Source: Haemophilus parainfluenzae (GTDB taxonomy: Bacteria > Pseudomonadota > Gammaproteobacteria > Enterobacterales > Pasteurellaceae). Taken from it: a stretch of DNA of 64,000 nucleotides. The notes below the pieces were generated by a model that saw only the letters and a list, made by a program, of their open reading frames with translations, had not been told where the DNA came from and ran no database searches. The position numbers and the translations under genes are program-made. The DNA is taken from assembly GCF_003252795.1 (NCBI RefSeq), contig NZ_QEPQ01000001.1, positions 124,001-188,000 of the forward strand, written 5' to 3'. Position 1 is the stretch's first letter; each line of letters begins with the position of its first letter. Below, in pieces: positions 1 to 7,105 of the stretch.

Positions 1-566
1 GGTTCACCTTCTTCTAATGGCATACCATTCAGTAAACGAGCGGTTTGTCCAGCAAGTTTATTCACGGTCTCACCATCTGTATAAGAAGCCGGTAAAAGTG
101 ACGTTGCAAAGACTTGAGTTAAATTTGTTTGTTGAATAATTGGTAATAGAGATAAGGCTAATTGACTCACTTGCGGATCGGGTAAACTCGCAATGTTACG
201 TTGTCTTAATTCAGTCAGATTTTCTTCATTGATTGTAGGAACTACGACGGGTACATCAGACAATGCAGAGCAAATCCCTTTTAAATCAATCACCAAACAG
301 CCACTTTCTGCAGCTTGAGCTAATAGAGGCGCTTGGTCAATTTGGCCTGCGAAGAAAAGATAATTAACGCTGTCCCACTCAATCTCATCAGTGGCTAATT
401 GAGCAACGGCTTTATTGCGAAAACGCACCGCTTGCTCTTCTTCAAAAGGATAAATTTCTACGATAGAAATTTTGCCTACATCTAGCTCACTTTGTTCAAG
501 TGCTTCGGCAATTTTTTCACATAGATCAAATTCTGCTGCAATAGCAATATTTAGGCTTGCGTCCAT
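1..566 (-). CDS. usg: USG-1-like protein (aspartate-semialdehyde dehydrogenase paralogue), partial
   Basis: Only the N-terminal 188 codons are in the window; the rest lies beyond base 1. The ATG at 566-564 follows a GGAGAG ribosome site. The translation resembles E. coli Usg through the stretches SGCLVIDLKG, VPVVVPTIN and LAGQTARLLNGMPL, which correspond to the nucleotide-binding half of the aspartate-semialdehyde dehydrogenase fold. The true dehydrogenase loop (GATGAVG in the family) is replaced by AAEFDLCE near residues 10-17, so NADP binding looks lost. The function of Usg proteins is not established. The family assignment is firm; catalytic activity is doubtful. Confidence 0.85.
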   Translation of the reverse strand, partial: MDASLNIAIAAEFDLCEKIAEALEQSELDVGKISIVEIYPFEEEQAVRFRNKAVAQLATDEIEWDSVNYLFFAGQIDQAPLLAQAAESGCLVIDLKGICSALSDVPVVVPTINEENLTELRQRNIASLPDPQVSQLALSLLPIIQQTNLTQVFATSLLPASYTDGETVNKLAGQTARLLNGMPLEEGE

Positions 567-642
567 TTTTCTCTCCGCTGTAAAATGTTCTGAACCGATT
601 CATTCTACAGAAAAAAGACGCATAAATACATAAGGAAATCAG

Positions 643-1122
643 ATGACACCAGCAATTGATTTACTAAAGAAAAATAAAATTCCTTTTACTCTCCATACTT
701 ACGATCATGACCCTAACAATACGCATTTTGGCGATGAAGCTGCTGAAAAACTTGGACTTGATCCGCACCAATCCTTTAAAACACTTTTAGTCGCCGAAAA
801 TGGTGATCAGAAAAAATTGGCGTGTTTTGTGCTTTCCACGGCAAATATGTTGAGTTTAAAGAAAGCCGCAAAATCAATTGGTGTGAAAAAAGTTGAAATG
901 GCCGATAAAGATGCCGCACAAAAAAGTACGGGATATTTAGTCGGTGGCATTAGCCCATTAGGTCAAAAAAAACGGGTAAAAACAGTGATAAACTCGACCG
1001 CACTTGAGTTTGATACGATTTTTGTTTCAGGCGGGAAACGTGGATTAAGCGTTGAATTATCCCCACAGGATTTAGCCAAATTACTGAATGCTGAATTTGT
1101 CGATATTATTGACGAAGAATAG
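643..1122 (+). CDS. ybaK: Cys-tRNA(Pro)/Cys-tRNA(Cys) deacylase YbaK
   Basis: This cytoplasmic editing enzyme hydrolyses Cys-tRNA(Pro) that prolyl-tRNA synthetase mischarges. The protein is 159 residues, the usual length for the YbaK/EbsC family. Visible family features are the N-terminal HTYDHDP stretch, the FKTLLV motif carrying Lys46 (the lysine required in the characterised Haemophilus and E. coli enzymes), and the [14 protein letters not shown] loop around residues 96-110. The gene stands alone, divergent from usg, and ends at a hairpin terminator shared with fabA. The ATG follows AAGGAA. Confidence 0.95.
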   Translation: MTPAIDLLKKNKIPFTLHTYDHDPNNTHFGDEAAEKLGLDPHQSFKTLLVAENGDQKKLACFVLSTANMLSLKKAAKSIGVKKVEMADKDAAQKSTGYLVGGISPLGQKKRVKTVINSTALEFDTIFVSGGKRGLSVELSPQDLAKLLNAEFVDIIDEE

Positions 1123-1131
1123 AAAAAGAAA

Positions 1132-1155
1132 AGCCCGATTAACTCGGGCTATTTT
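1132..1155. terminator. Bidirectional terminator between ybaK and fabA
   Basis: Arms AGCCCGA (1132-1138) and TCGGGCT (1144-1150) close a 5-base loop. There is a T-rich run on the plus side (ATTTTTAT) and T-rich sequence on the minus side. It sits between two convergent genes and can serve both. Confidence 0.85.
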
Positions 1156-1179
1156 TATATGATGTTGTGTTTATTTGAA

Positions 1180-1713
1180 TTAGAAGCTTGATGTATCTTG
1201 GAATAAACCAACTTTTAAATCAGTTGCGGTGTAGATAACGCGACCATCTACTTCCACTTCACCGTCAGCCATTCCCATTACTAATTTGCGATTAATTACG
1301 CGTTTCATATTGATGCGATAAACCACTTTTTTCGCGGTTGGTAAGATTTGTCCAGTAAATTTCACTTCACCTACGCCTAATGCACGGCCTTTACCTTTAC
1401 CGCCTACCCAGCCAAGGAAGAAACCCACTAATTGCCACATCGCATCTAAACCTAAGCAGCCTGGCATGACTGGGTCACCGATAAAGTGGCAACCGAAAAA
1501 CGGTAAATCTGGATGAATATCTAATTCCGCTTCAATATACCCTTTACCAAACGCACCGCCGTCTTCGGTCATTTTTACAATGCGATCCATCATCAACATG
1601 GTTGGTGCTGGAAGTTGCGGGCCTTCTTTACCAAATAATTCACCACGACCAGAAGCTAATAAATCTTCATAAGTGTAGCTGCTTTTGATGTTGGGTGTAC
1701 AGGTGTTTTCCAT
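1180..1713 (-). CDS. fabA: 3-hydroxydecanoyl-ACP dehydratase/isomerase FabA
   Basis: FabA dehydrates 3-hydroxydecanoyl-ACP and isomerises the trans-2 product to cis-3-decenoyl-ACP, the step that starts unsaturated fatty acid synthesis in the cytoplasm. The 177-residue protein is slightly longer than the E. coli enzyme at the N terminus. The active-site block [20 protein letters not shown] carries His76 and Asp90, equivalent to E. coli His70 and Asp84. An AAGGAA ribosome site precedes the ATG. The promoter carries a FabR-like palindrome (separate entry). The gene is monocistronic: the upstream lonH has its own terminator. Confidence 0.97.
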   Translation of the reverse strand: MENTCTPNIKSSYTYEDLLASGRGELFGKEGPQLPAPTMLMMDRIVKMTEDGGAFGKGYIEAELDIHPDLPFFGCHFIGDPVMPGCLGLDAMWQLVGFFLGWVGGKGKGRALGVGEVKFTGQILPTAKKVVYRINMKRVINRKLVMGMADGEVEVDGRVIYTATDLKVGLFQDTSSF

Positions 1714-1765
1714 TCTTTATTTCCTTGTATATATAGTTTTGCTTGGTTACAAACAATAAGTGTAG

Positions 1766-1813
1766 ATTCTATGGGGATTTATAAGAAATGTAAACAGCGA
1801 ACACTTGTTAGCT
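1766..1813 (-). promoter_or_regulatory. fabA promoter with FabR-like operator
   Basis: Reading on the minus strand, a -35 TTTACA (1789-1794) and a -10 TAGAAT (1766-1771) are separated by 17 bases. Directly upstream of the -35 lies the near-palindrome AGCGAACACTTGTTAGCT (1796-1813), whose arms AGCnAACA and TGTTnGCT match except at one pair. It resembles the FabR (YijC) operator known at E. coli fabA and fabB. The promoter is read directly from sequence; the regulator is inferred. Confidence 0.6.
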
Positions 1814-1844
1814 CAACTTGTCGGATCAGTCAGTAAAATTCACA

Positions 1845-1872
1845 TAAAAGAAAAGCGAACCCAAGGTTCGCT
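1845..1872 (-). terminator. lonH terminator
   Basis: The arms AGCGAACC (1854-1861) and GGTTCGCT (1865-1872) surround a 3-base loop. On the minus strand the hairpin is followed by TTTTCTTTT. It lies 10 bases beyond the lonH stop codon and separates lonH from fabA. Confidence 0.85.
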
Positions 1873-1881
1873 TTAAAGGAA

Positions 1882-3684
1882 TTAAGATTTAAAGAAATCT
1901 AACCAGTTTTTTTTCGGCGTTTCCGAACGAAAAGCAATTCGATTTTGAATTAAACGTGCAATAGGTTCTTTGCCTTTGGCATATTCTTCTTTCTCTTCTA
2001 ATAAATCGCGGTCAAATAGAATCTTGGCTGTTTGATAAATATCTTCGACTTGATAAATAAAGAACTGTTCATTTTTCACAGCTTCAACCACTTCATCAGA
2101 TAAGCTTAGTTGTTGAATTGTTGTCGCGGGAATAACCACCCCTTGTTTACCCGTCAAACCACGACGTTGGCAAATAGTGAAAAAGCCTTCAATTTTGTCA
2201 TTCACGCCGCCTACTGCATGCACCAAACCAAATTGGTCAATGGTACCGGTAATCGCAATATTTTGTGGCAACGGCAAATCAGATAACGCGCTGACCAATA
2301 CGGAGAAAATAGCTAGAGACGCACTATCACCATCAATTTCACCATAAGATTGCTCAAACACTAAAGAAGCTGAAAATGGTAACTGTGATGGCAATTCTAA
2401 GATACTTGCTAAGCACGCTTCAGAAATCATCATGCCTTTTCCGTGAAGGTTACCCGCTAATTCGTTTTTACGCTCCACATCCACGACTTCACCATCACCA
2501 AACTGCACTAAGCAACTGATACGAGAAGGTTCACCGAAACAAACCGGAGTGCCTGGATATTCAATCACAGACAAGCCATTAATCTGCCCAACAATTTCAC
2601 CGTTGGTTTCCACATAAATTTGCTCGTTGAGAATATCTGCATAAGTGCGTTCACGTAAAAAACCATGCTGTTCGTTCTTTTGTTTAAAAGCTTGCTCAAA
2701 ATCAACCGCACTTAAGGTTTGTTTTTGTGACAACGTCGCGGCATTAAGCAACATTTCTGTTATTTTTAATGGGGAAATGTTAATTAAAAAGCGGTCTTCA
2801 CTCTCACGAACCAATAACTGATAAAGTTTATTTAATGCGGTTAAATCTAAATCAAGCTCATATTTTGAGGCTAATGCCAACACATAATTAGCCCAATTTT
2901 CTTGTGCTTTCGGTTGTGCAACAGAATAATAGCTTTCAATTTCCGCGTAATCCGCCAAGCTGTAAAGATCTTCTTCTAACTCACCTAAGGTCGCAATTTC
3001 AGTACGATTGCCTAAAATCACCACTTTTAAATTAAGTTGATAACTTGGAATATCACAAGGCAAGGTTTTAAATGGATGAGCTGAATACCAATCAAAAGTT
3101 TGCGTTTGTAAAATATGTTTTAAGCGTTGCCATAAATCAAATTGGCTTAGCATCGTTGCTGCGCTTAAAATCAACACACCACCATTGGCTTGATGCACTA
3201 AACCTGGTGTAAGCAAAATATCTTGCGAACTTGGATGAACACGTACACTACCAAAAAGACTAAATTGATCGGCATGTAATGCCTTCAGAACATCACCTTG
3301 TGCGGCAAAATTATCAGCAGGTGATTGAGCGGGCTCAGTATAAATACGAGGGAAAGAAAAAGAATCTCCTTGTTCAACCACATAATTTACCCCAAAAACT
3401 GACCGCTCTTTTGGCTGTTCTTTTCGAATAAGTTCTGCCAATAAATCTGCATATTCTGCTTGATCATCGGCTTTTAAAATCAACAAAGAACGACGAGGTT
3501 GTTTTAAGAATAAAGAAATCGCTTTTGTGGCATGTTTTTGTAATGACCAAAAATCAGCCTTTTCAGCTGAAAGTTCAGTAATCGATAATTCTGGTTGTAA
3601 GGCTTGCCAATTTAAGGCTTGTTCCGAAGATGTTGAAGTCACGACATATCTCGCTTTAATTAAATTGGCGGTATTATCGCACAC
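1882..3684 (-). CDS. lonH: Lon-like protease LonH/YcbZ
   Basis: A 600-residue Lon-family protein of the YcbZ/HI1324 group. The N-terminal half is a degenerate AAA-like region: I see no intact Walker A motif, but GGVLILSAATML (about 168-179) resembles a Walker B segment. The C-terminal part is a Lon protease domain with the catalytic dyad Ser454 (GEIDGDSAS) and Lys497 (VGGVNDKIEG). Its role in the cell is poorly known. It is divergent from matP with about 100 bases between, an arrangement also seen in E. coli (fabA, ycbZ, matP), which supports the assignment. Confidence 0.9.
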   Translation of the reverse strand: MCDNTANLIKARYVVTSTSSEQALNWQALQPELSITELSAEKADFWSLQKHATKAISLFLKQPRRSLLILKADDQAEYADLLAELIRKEQPKERSVFGVNYVVEQGDSFSFPRIYTEPAQSPADNFAAQGDVLKALHADQFSLFGSVRVHPSSQDILLTPGLVHQANGGVLILSAATMLSQFDLWQRLKHILQTQTFDWYSAHPFKTLPCDIPSYQLNLKVVILGNRTEIATLGELEEDLYSLADYAEIESYYSVAQPKAQENWANYVLALASKYELDLDLTALNKLYQLLVRESEDRFLINISPLKITEMLLNAATLSQKQTLSAVDFEQAFKQKNEQHGFLRERTYADILNEQIYVETNGEIVGQINGLSVIEYPGTPVCFGEPSRISCLVQFGDGEVVDVERKNELAGNLHGKGMMISEACLASILELPSQLPFSASLVFEQSYGEIDGDSASLAIFSVLVSALSDLPLPQNIAITGTIDQFGLVHAVGGVNDKIEGFFTICQRRGLTGKQGVVIPATTIQQLSLSDEVVEAVKNEQFFIYQVEDIYQTAKILFDRDLLEEKEEYAKGKEPIARLIQNRIAFRSETPKKNWLDFFKS

Positions 3685-3786
3685 TTCACACTGAGTGAAA
3701 ATCCGTTATAAAAATCTACTGGAAAATTTTGTTTAAAGCGCGTATATTTATGAGGTTACCACGTCACTAAAAAGCATAATAAAACG

Positions 3787-4236
3787 ATGAAATATCAAAA
3801 ATTAGAAAACCAAGAAGCAAACTGGAAATGGATTTATCTCATTCGCAAACATCGCGAAGGGGAAAAAATTACCCGTTACGAAGAAAAAAGCTTAGAAGAA
3901 AGCAAAGTTCAAGAATTAATAGAATGTCAGAATTATCCTGAAAAAATCGAGGAATGGATTAAAAATCACCTTTCTCTTGATTTACCTATTAAGCTTGATC
4001 AGGCTATTCGTGCAAGACGTAAACGCTTTTTTAATGCAGAAAAACAATCAACGAAGAAAAAATCTATTGATTTAGAATATGGCGTTTGGCTTCGTTTGTC
4101 TAAATATTCAAGAAAAATGAAAATGACACTTTCTGAAACCATCACTTATATGATTGATGAACGTGAAAGCAAAGCATTATATGAAAGCCAAATGACAGCA
4201 ATGAAAGCCGGTTTGAAAAACTTACTCAATAAATAA
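3787..4236 (+). CDS. matP: Macrodomain Ter protein MatP
   Basis: MatP binds matS sites in the replication-terminus region and organises the Ter macrodomain, also contacting the divisome. The 149-residue protein begins MKYQKLENQEANWKWIYL and has the family's N-terminal helical bundle, then the ribbon-helix-helix DNA-binding segment from about residue 98 (SIDLEYGVWLRLSKYSR), and a C-terminal helix for tetramer formation. Length and order match E. coli MatP (150 residues). It is convergent with cspD and shares a terminator with it. Presence of matP usually means matS sites cluster near the terminus; one imperfect candidate lies in dgt. Confidence 0.93.
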   Translation: MKYQKLENQEANWKWIYLIRKHREGEKITRYEEKSLEESKVQELIECQNYPEKIEEWIKNHLSLDLPIKLDQAIRARRKRFFNAEKQSTKKKSIDLEYGVWLRLSKYSRKMKMTLSETITYMIDERESKALYESQMTAMKAGLKNLLNK

Positions 4237-4240
4237 GATG

Positions 4241-4272
4241 AAAAAAAAGCCAAGGCCGAAACCTTGGCTTTT
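4241..4272. terminator. Bidirectional terminator between matP and cspD
   Basis: The arms AGCCAAGG (4248-4255) and CCTTGGCT (4262-4269) flank a 6-base loop. A-run upstream (4241-4248) and T-run downstream allow function on both strands between these convergent genes. Confidence 0.85.
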
Positions 4273-4317
4273 GATTATGCTAAATAGAGAAGATTTTGAA
4301 ACGTTTTAGCGTTTCGC

Positions 4318-4527
4318 TTATTCCGCAATCGGAATTATTTTTGTGGCGTGAGATCCTTTGTCGCCGTGAATCACTTCAAATTGCACGCGTTGTCCCGCTT
4401 TCAATGAACGGTAACCATCCATTTCAATTGCTGAATAATGTGCAAAGATGTCTGTATCCACGCCTTCTGCAGAAATAAATCCAAATCCTTTTGCGTTATT
4501 AAACCATTTTACTACACCAATTTCCAT
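4318..4527 (-). CDS. cspD: Cold-shock-domain protein CspD
   Basis: A 69-residue single cold-shock domain that binds single-stranded nucleic acid. The RNA-binding motifs KGFGFI (RNP1, about 13-18) and DIFAHY (RNP2, about 26-31) are intact. The string IEMDGYRSLKAGQRVQFEV closely follows E. coli CspD rather than CspA, and E. coli CspD is a stationary-phase inhibitor of replication. The short acidic C-terminal extension of E. coli CspD is missing. Upstream lies about 145 bases of A+T-rich DNA with no other gene. Confidence 0.88.
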   Translation of the reverse strand: MEIGVVKWFNNAKGFGFISAEGVDTDIFAHYSAIEMDGYRSLKAGQRVQFEVIHGDKGSHATKIIPIAE

Positions 4528-4674
4528 AGTAGACCTCTATAGGCTTCGCCCTTAATACTTAAAAACAATAAGACTCATGCCTTATCACCTCAATTGGAAA
4601 TATATTCAAACATTTTATTTTTTTATGCAACAAGGAAACTTTAAAAATGATACATTGATCACAAAAATTTTTAT

Positions 4675-4839
4675 TTATTCACTGTCAGAAGCCTCTTTCT
4701 CACCTTTTTGATGAATTTCACGCAATGCTTTTGCCACAATTTGAATGGCCTCACCGCTGCTCATTCCTTGTGCCATTAATTCCTGAATTTGCTCTACTGC
4801 TTTTTGTTGCTGTTCGTGGGTTAAATTAATATCTAACAT
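4675..4839 (-). CDS. yoaH: UPF0181 protein YoaH
   Basis: A 54-codon gene, ATG at 4839-4837 and stop at 4677-4675. The core [20 protein letters not shown] is nearly identical to E. coli YoaH, a small helical protein of unknown function. The C terminus is charged ([12 protein letters not shown]). The start lies 12 bases after the truC stop, so it is the last gene of the yqcC-truC-yoaH run. Strong similarity along most of its length makes it a real gene despite its size. Confidence 0.9.
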   Translation of the reverse strand: MLDINLTHEQQQKAVEQIQELMAQGMSSGEAIQIVAKALREIHQKGEKEASDSE

Positions 4840-4851
4840 TATTTCTTCTCG

Positions 4852-5568
4852 TTAAATAGACCAATTAAATAATTCCATCACTTTCATCCATTGTTCATCT
4901 AAATTAGCTTTAATTTCTATTTTTATTGAATGAATAGGATGTTCAAAAATAAGTGTATCTGCGTGTAAAAATAAACGCTGGCAGCCTGAATGTTCCGTCA
5001 ATGCACGATTTTGATGTAAATCCCCATATTGTGTATCCCCTAAAATAGGATGAAAGATATGTTTCATGTGACGTCGTAACTGATGTTTCCTGCCTGTTTG
5101 AGGAATTAACTTCACTAAAGAGTATCTTGTTGTTTGATAACGCCCTACTGCATAAGGCATTTCCACAATATTTAAGCTCTCATAATCCGTTACCGCCTCT
5201 TGAGGGGCTTTATCTTCCTGGGCAAACTTATCTGCAATCTTATCTAATTGGATTTTAAGAGGATAATCAATCTGTCCTTTACCTTGCAAATACCCTCGCA
5301 CAATCGCCAAATAAGATTTTTGCACCGTTTTCTGTTCAAATTGCTGACACATTAAATTCGCTATTTCACTATTTAAAGCAAACAGCAAAACACCTGATGT
5401 GGGGCGATCTAATCGATGAATAGGAAAAACATGCTGCCCGATTTGATCGCGCAAGGTTTGCATCACAAATTGCGTTTCATGAGTATCAAGCCAGCTACGA
5501 TGTACCAACATACCTGCAGGCTTATTAACGGCGACAAGATATTCGTCTTGGTATAAGATTTCTAACAT
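4852..5568 (-). CDS. truC: tRNA pseudouridine(65) synthase TruC
   Basis: TruC converts U65 in the T stem of tRNA(Ile) and tRNA(Asp) to pseudouridine. The 238-residue protein belongs to the RluA family: catalytic Asp54 lies in HRLDRPTSG, and the later motif TTRYSLVKLIPQTGRKHQLRRH (about 143-164) is typical. It is about 20 residues shorter than E. coli TruC at the C terminus, with no core motif missing. The stop of yqcC is immediately adjacent to its ATG, indicating translational coupling, and the same pair occurs in E. coli. Confidence 0.93.
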   Translation of the reverse strand: MLEILYQDEYLVAVNKPAGMLVHRSWLDTHETQFVMQTLRDQIGQHVFPIHRLDRPTSGVLLFALNSEIANLMCQQFEQKTVQKSYLAIVRGYLQGKGQIDYPLKIQLDKIADKFAQEDKAPQEAVTDYESLNIVEMPYAVGRYQTTRYSLVKLIPQTGRKHQLRRHMKHIFHPILGDTQYGDLHQNRALTEHSGCQRLFLHADTLIFEHPIHSIKIEIKANLDEQWMKVMELFNWSI

Positions 5569-5889
5569 TTATTGATTTTGTAATAAGGCTTCTAATTCAC
5601 GTAACGGCGTTAATAATTCAACTAAAAAATCTTCTTCTGCTTCTTTAAACACTTCCTCTAAATAAGGCGACACCGCAATTTTTGAGGGTAACTCAGCGCC
5701 ACTTTCAAGTAAGGCAAACATTCTTGGAATAAAAATCCATTGCAACCATTCTTCTGGTGACATGGTATCAATAGCAAAAGGCTCTTCACTTAAAAAAGCA
5801 TCTTGTGAAGGAGGAACGGCTTGCCATAAATCAAGTTTTTGCATAGCAAGTTGTAATTGTTGAAGATGAAGTTTTGTTTGATTACGCAT
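5569..5889 (-). CDS. yqcC: YqcC family protein
   Basis: A 106-residue protein similar to E. coli YqcC, with the shared block FAIDTMSPEEWLQWIFIPRM (about 38-57) and a glutamate-rich C terminus. It is predicted helical and cytoplasmic, and its function is unknown. It is directly followed by truC, a linkage also found in E. coli, which suggests a role connected with tRNA modification but does not prove it. Confidence 0.87.
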   Translation of the reverse strand: MRNQTKLHLQQLQLAMQKLDLWQAVPPSQDAFLSEEPFAIDTMSPEEWLQWIFIPRMFALLESGAELPSKIAVSPYLEEVFKEAEEDFLVELLTPLRELEALLQNQ

Positions 5890-5959
5890 GATTTTTCCTA
5901 TCTATAAATAAGCGGCGTATTCTACGAGCATCAATTCACACTGTAAAGTGCGGTCAGTT

Positions 5960-6229
5960 TTAACGATGAATAATCGAAAAGTCAGAATACCGTTTATCTT
6001 CAATATTATCGACTAATACCCGTTCAACAGTTGCAGTTCTTGGCCCGACTTTTAACCAATCATAAAAGTGTTGTAGTTGCTCATCGTTACCTTCCGCAAC
6101 GATTTCGACACTTCCGTCTGTACAATTTCTTATCGTGCCTTTAATACCAATTTTCTCTGCTTCTTTCCACGTAAAATAGCGAAACCCGACACCTTGAACT
6201 CGACCATATACGACAAATCGTTTTGCCAT
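5960..6229 (-). CDS. acyP: Acylphosphatase
   Basis: This small enzyme hydrolyses acyl phosphates such as 1,3-bisphosphoglycerate. The 89-residue length is typical. The phosphate-binding loop GRVQGVGFR contains the catalytic Arg17, and Asn35 in TIRNCTDGSVEI is the second catalytic residue. A perfect uptake signal lies just after the stop (5946-5954). The gene is divergent from yccT; the two genes also lie near each other in E. coli (yccX and yccT). Confidence 0.95.
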   Translation of the reverse strand: MAKRFVVYGRVQGVGFRYFTWKEAEKIGIKGTIRNCTDGSVEIVAEGNDEQLQHFYDWLKVGPRTATVERVLVDNIEDKRYSDFSIIHR

Positions 6230-6350
6230 GATTTGCTCCTTTGTTACAAAAACTTTTTAAAAATTAACCGCACTTTCCTATTCCCATTTTTTAAAATTTA
6301 GCATAGCATTACAACCATCTAATTTCATTCAAAAAATAAAAGGAGTAATT

Positions 6351-7007
6351 ATGAAATTATGTAAGTTTGCTTTAGGTGTTGTTGCCCTTGCAGTCAGTGC
6401 GAGCAGCTTAGCCGGCATGGTCACCACCTCATCAAACCTTGAGTTTCTTGCTATCAACGGCCAAAAAGCCAGCAAATCTCTTCTAAAAGAAAAAAAATCA
6501 TTCAATGCTGAAGCTGACCAAACACAACAGGTTGTGGTACGTTTAGGTGAGATCGTCGGTACAGGTTCTAGCCAAGGGCTTTTTGAGTCTAACCCTGTTA
6601 TTGTGACCTTCAAAGGTACGGCTGATGATGTTGTCGTATCTGCAGAAAAAATTCGTTCGCAAGAAGATGGTGAAAAATTTAATGCGCAACCACAAATTAC
6701 CGTTAAAACAAAATCAGGTAATGTGATTGATGCTAAAGTGGATACCTTAAAACAAGAAGGTTTATTCCCATCAGCAAATATTGTTAACGACCTCGCTGAG
6801 TATAATGCATCTAATGCACCCGCAGCGGTTTCAGCTTTAGCAGCACCAGCAGTAGGTATGATGCCTGCAGCATCAGGAAAAGTAGCAAAAGGTAAAGTCG
6901 TTGTACAAGGTGAAAACGTTGCTGAACAACAATTACAATACTGGTTCCAACAAGCAGATAAAGAAACCCAAACTCGTTTCTTAAACTGGGCAAAAAAACA
7001 AAAATAA
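6351..7007 (+). CDS. yccT: UPF0319 (DUF2057) secreted protein, YccT/CsgI-like
   Basis: A 218-residue exported protein with a signal peptide (MKLCKFALGVVALAVSASSLA, cleavage after about residue 21; the cysteine at 4 is not in a lipobox). The opening LEFLAINGQKASKSLL followed by a QVVVRLGEIVG strand matches the DUF2057 family. E. coli YccT (CsgI) is a periplasmic inhibitor of curli assembly; Haemophilus has no curli, so the role here is unknown. An Ala-rich stretch (about 154-180) lies before a C-terminal helix. It is preceded by AAGGAG and followed by a terminator. Confidence 0.82.
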   Translation: MKLCKFALGVVALAVSASSLAGMVTTSSNLEFLAINGQKASKSLLKEKKSFNAEADQTQQVVVRLGEIVGTGSSQGLFESNPVIVTFKGTADDVVVSAEKIRSQEDGEKFNAQPQITVKTKSGNVIDAKVDTLKQEGLFPSANIVNDLAEYNASNAPAAVSALAAPAVGMMPAASGKVAKGKVVVQGENVAEQQLQYWFQQADKETQTRFLNWAKKQK

Positions 7008-7035
7008 TCGTTTTTTTAACCGCACTTTGATAAAG

Positions 7036-7061
7036 AAGTGAGCCTCCCCGCTCACTTTTTT
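7036..7061 (+). terminator. yccT terminator
   Basis: The arms AAGTGAGC (7036-7043) and GCTCACTT (7050-7057) enclose a 6-base loop, followed by a T-run. It separates yccT from yccS, so yccS probably has its own promoter. Confidence 0.85.
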
Positions 7062-7105
7062 ATCATCCATTTTTTAGTCATAAAATAATAAGCAAGGATA
7101 TCAAC

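Noticed and set aside
4296..4478. Plus-strand frame opposite cspD
   Set aside because: Shadow of cspD; cspD has both RNA-binding motifs and near-identity to the known family.
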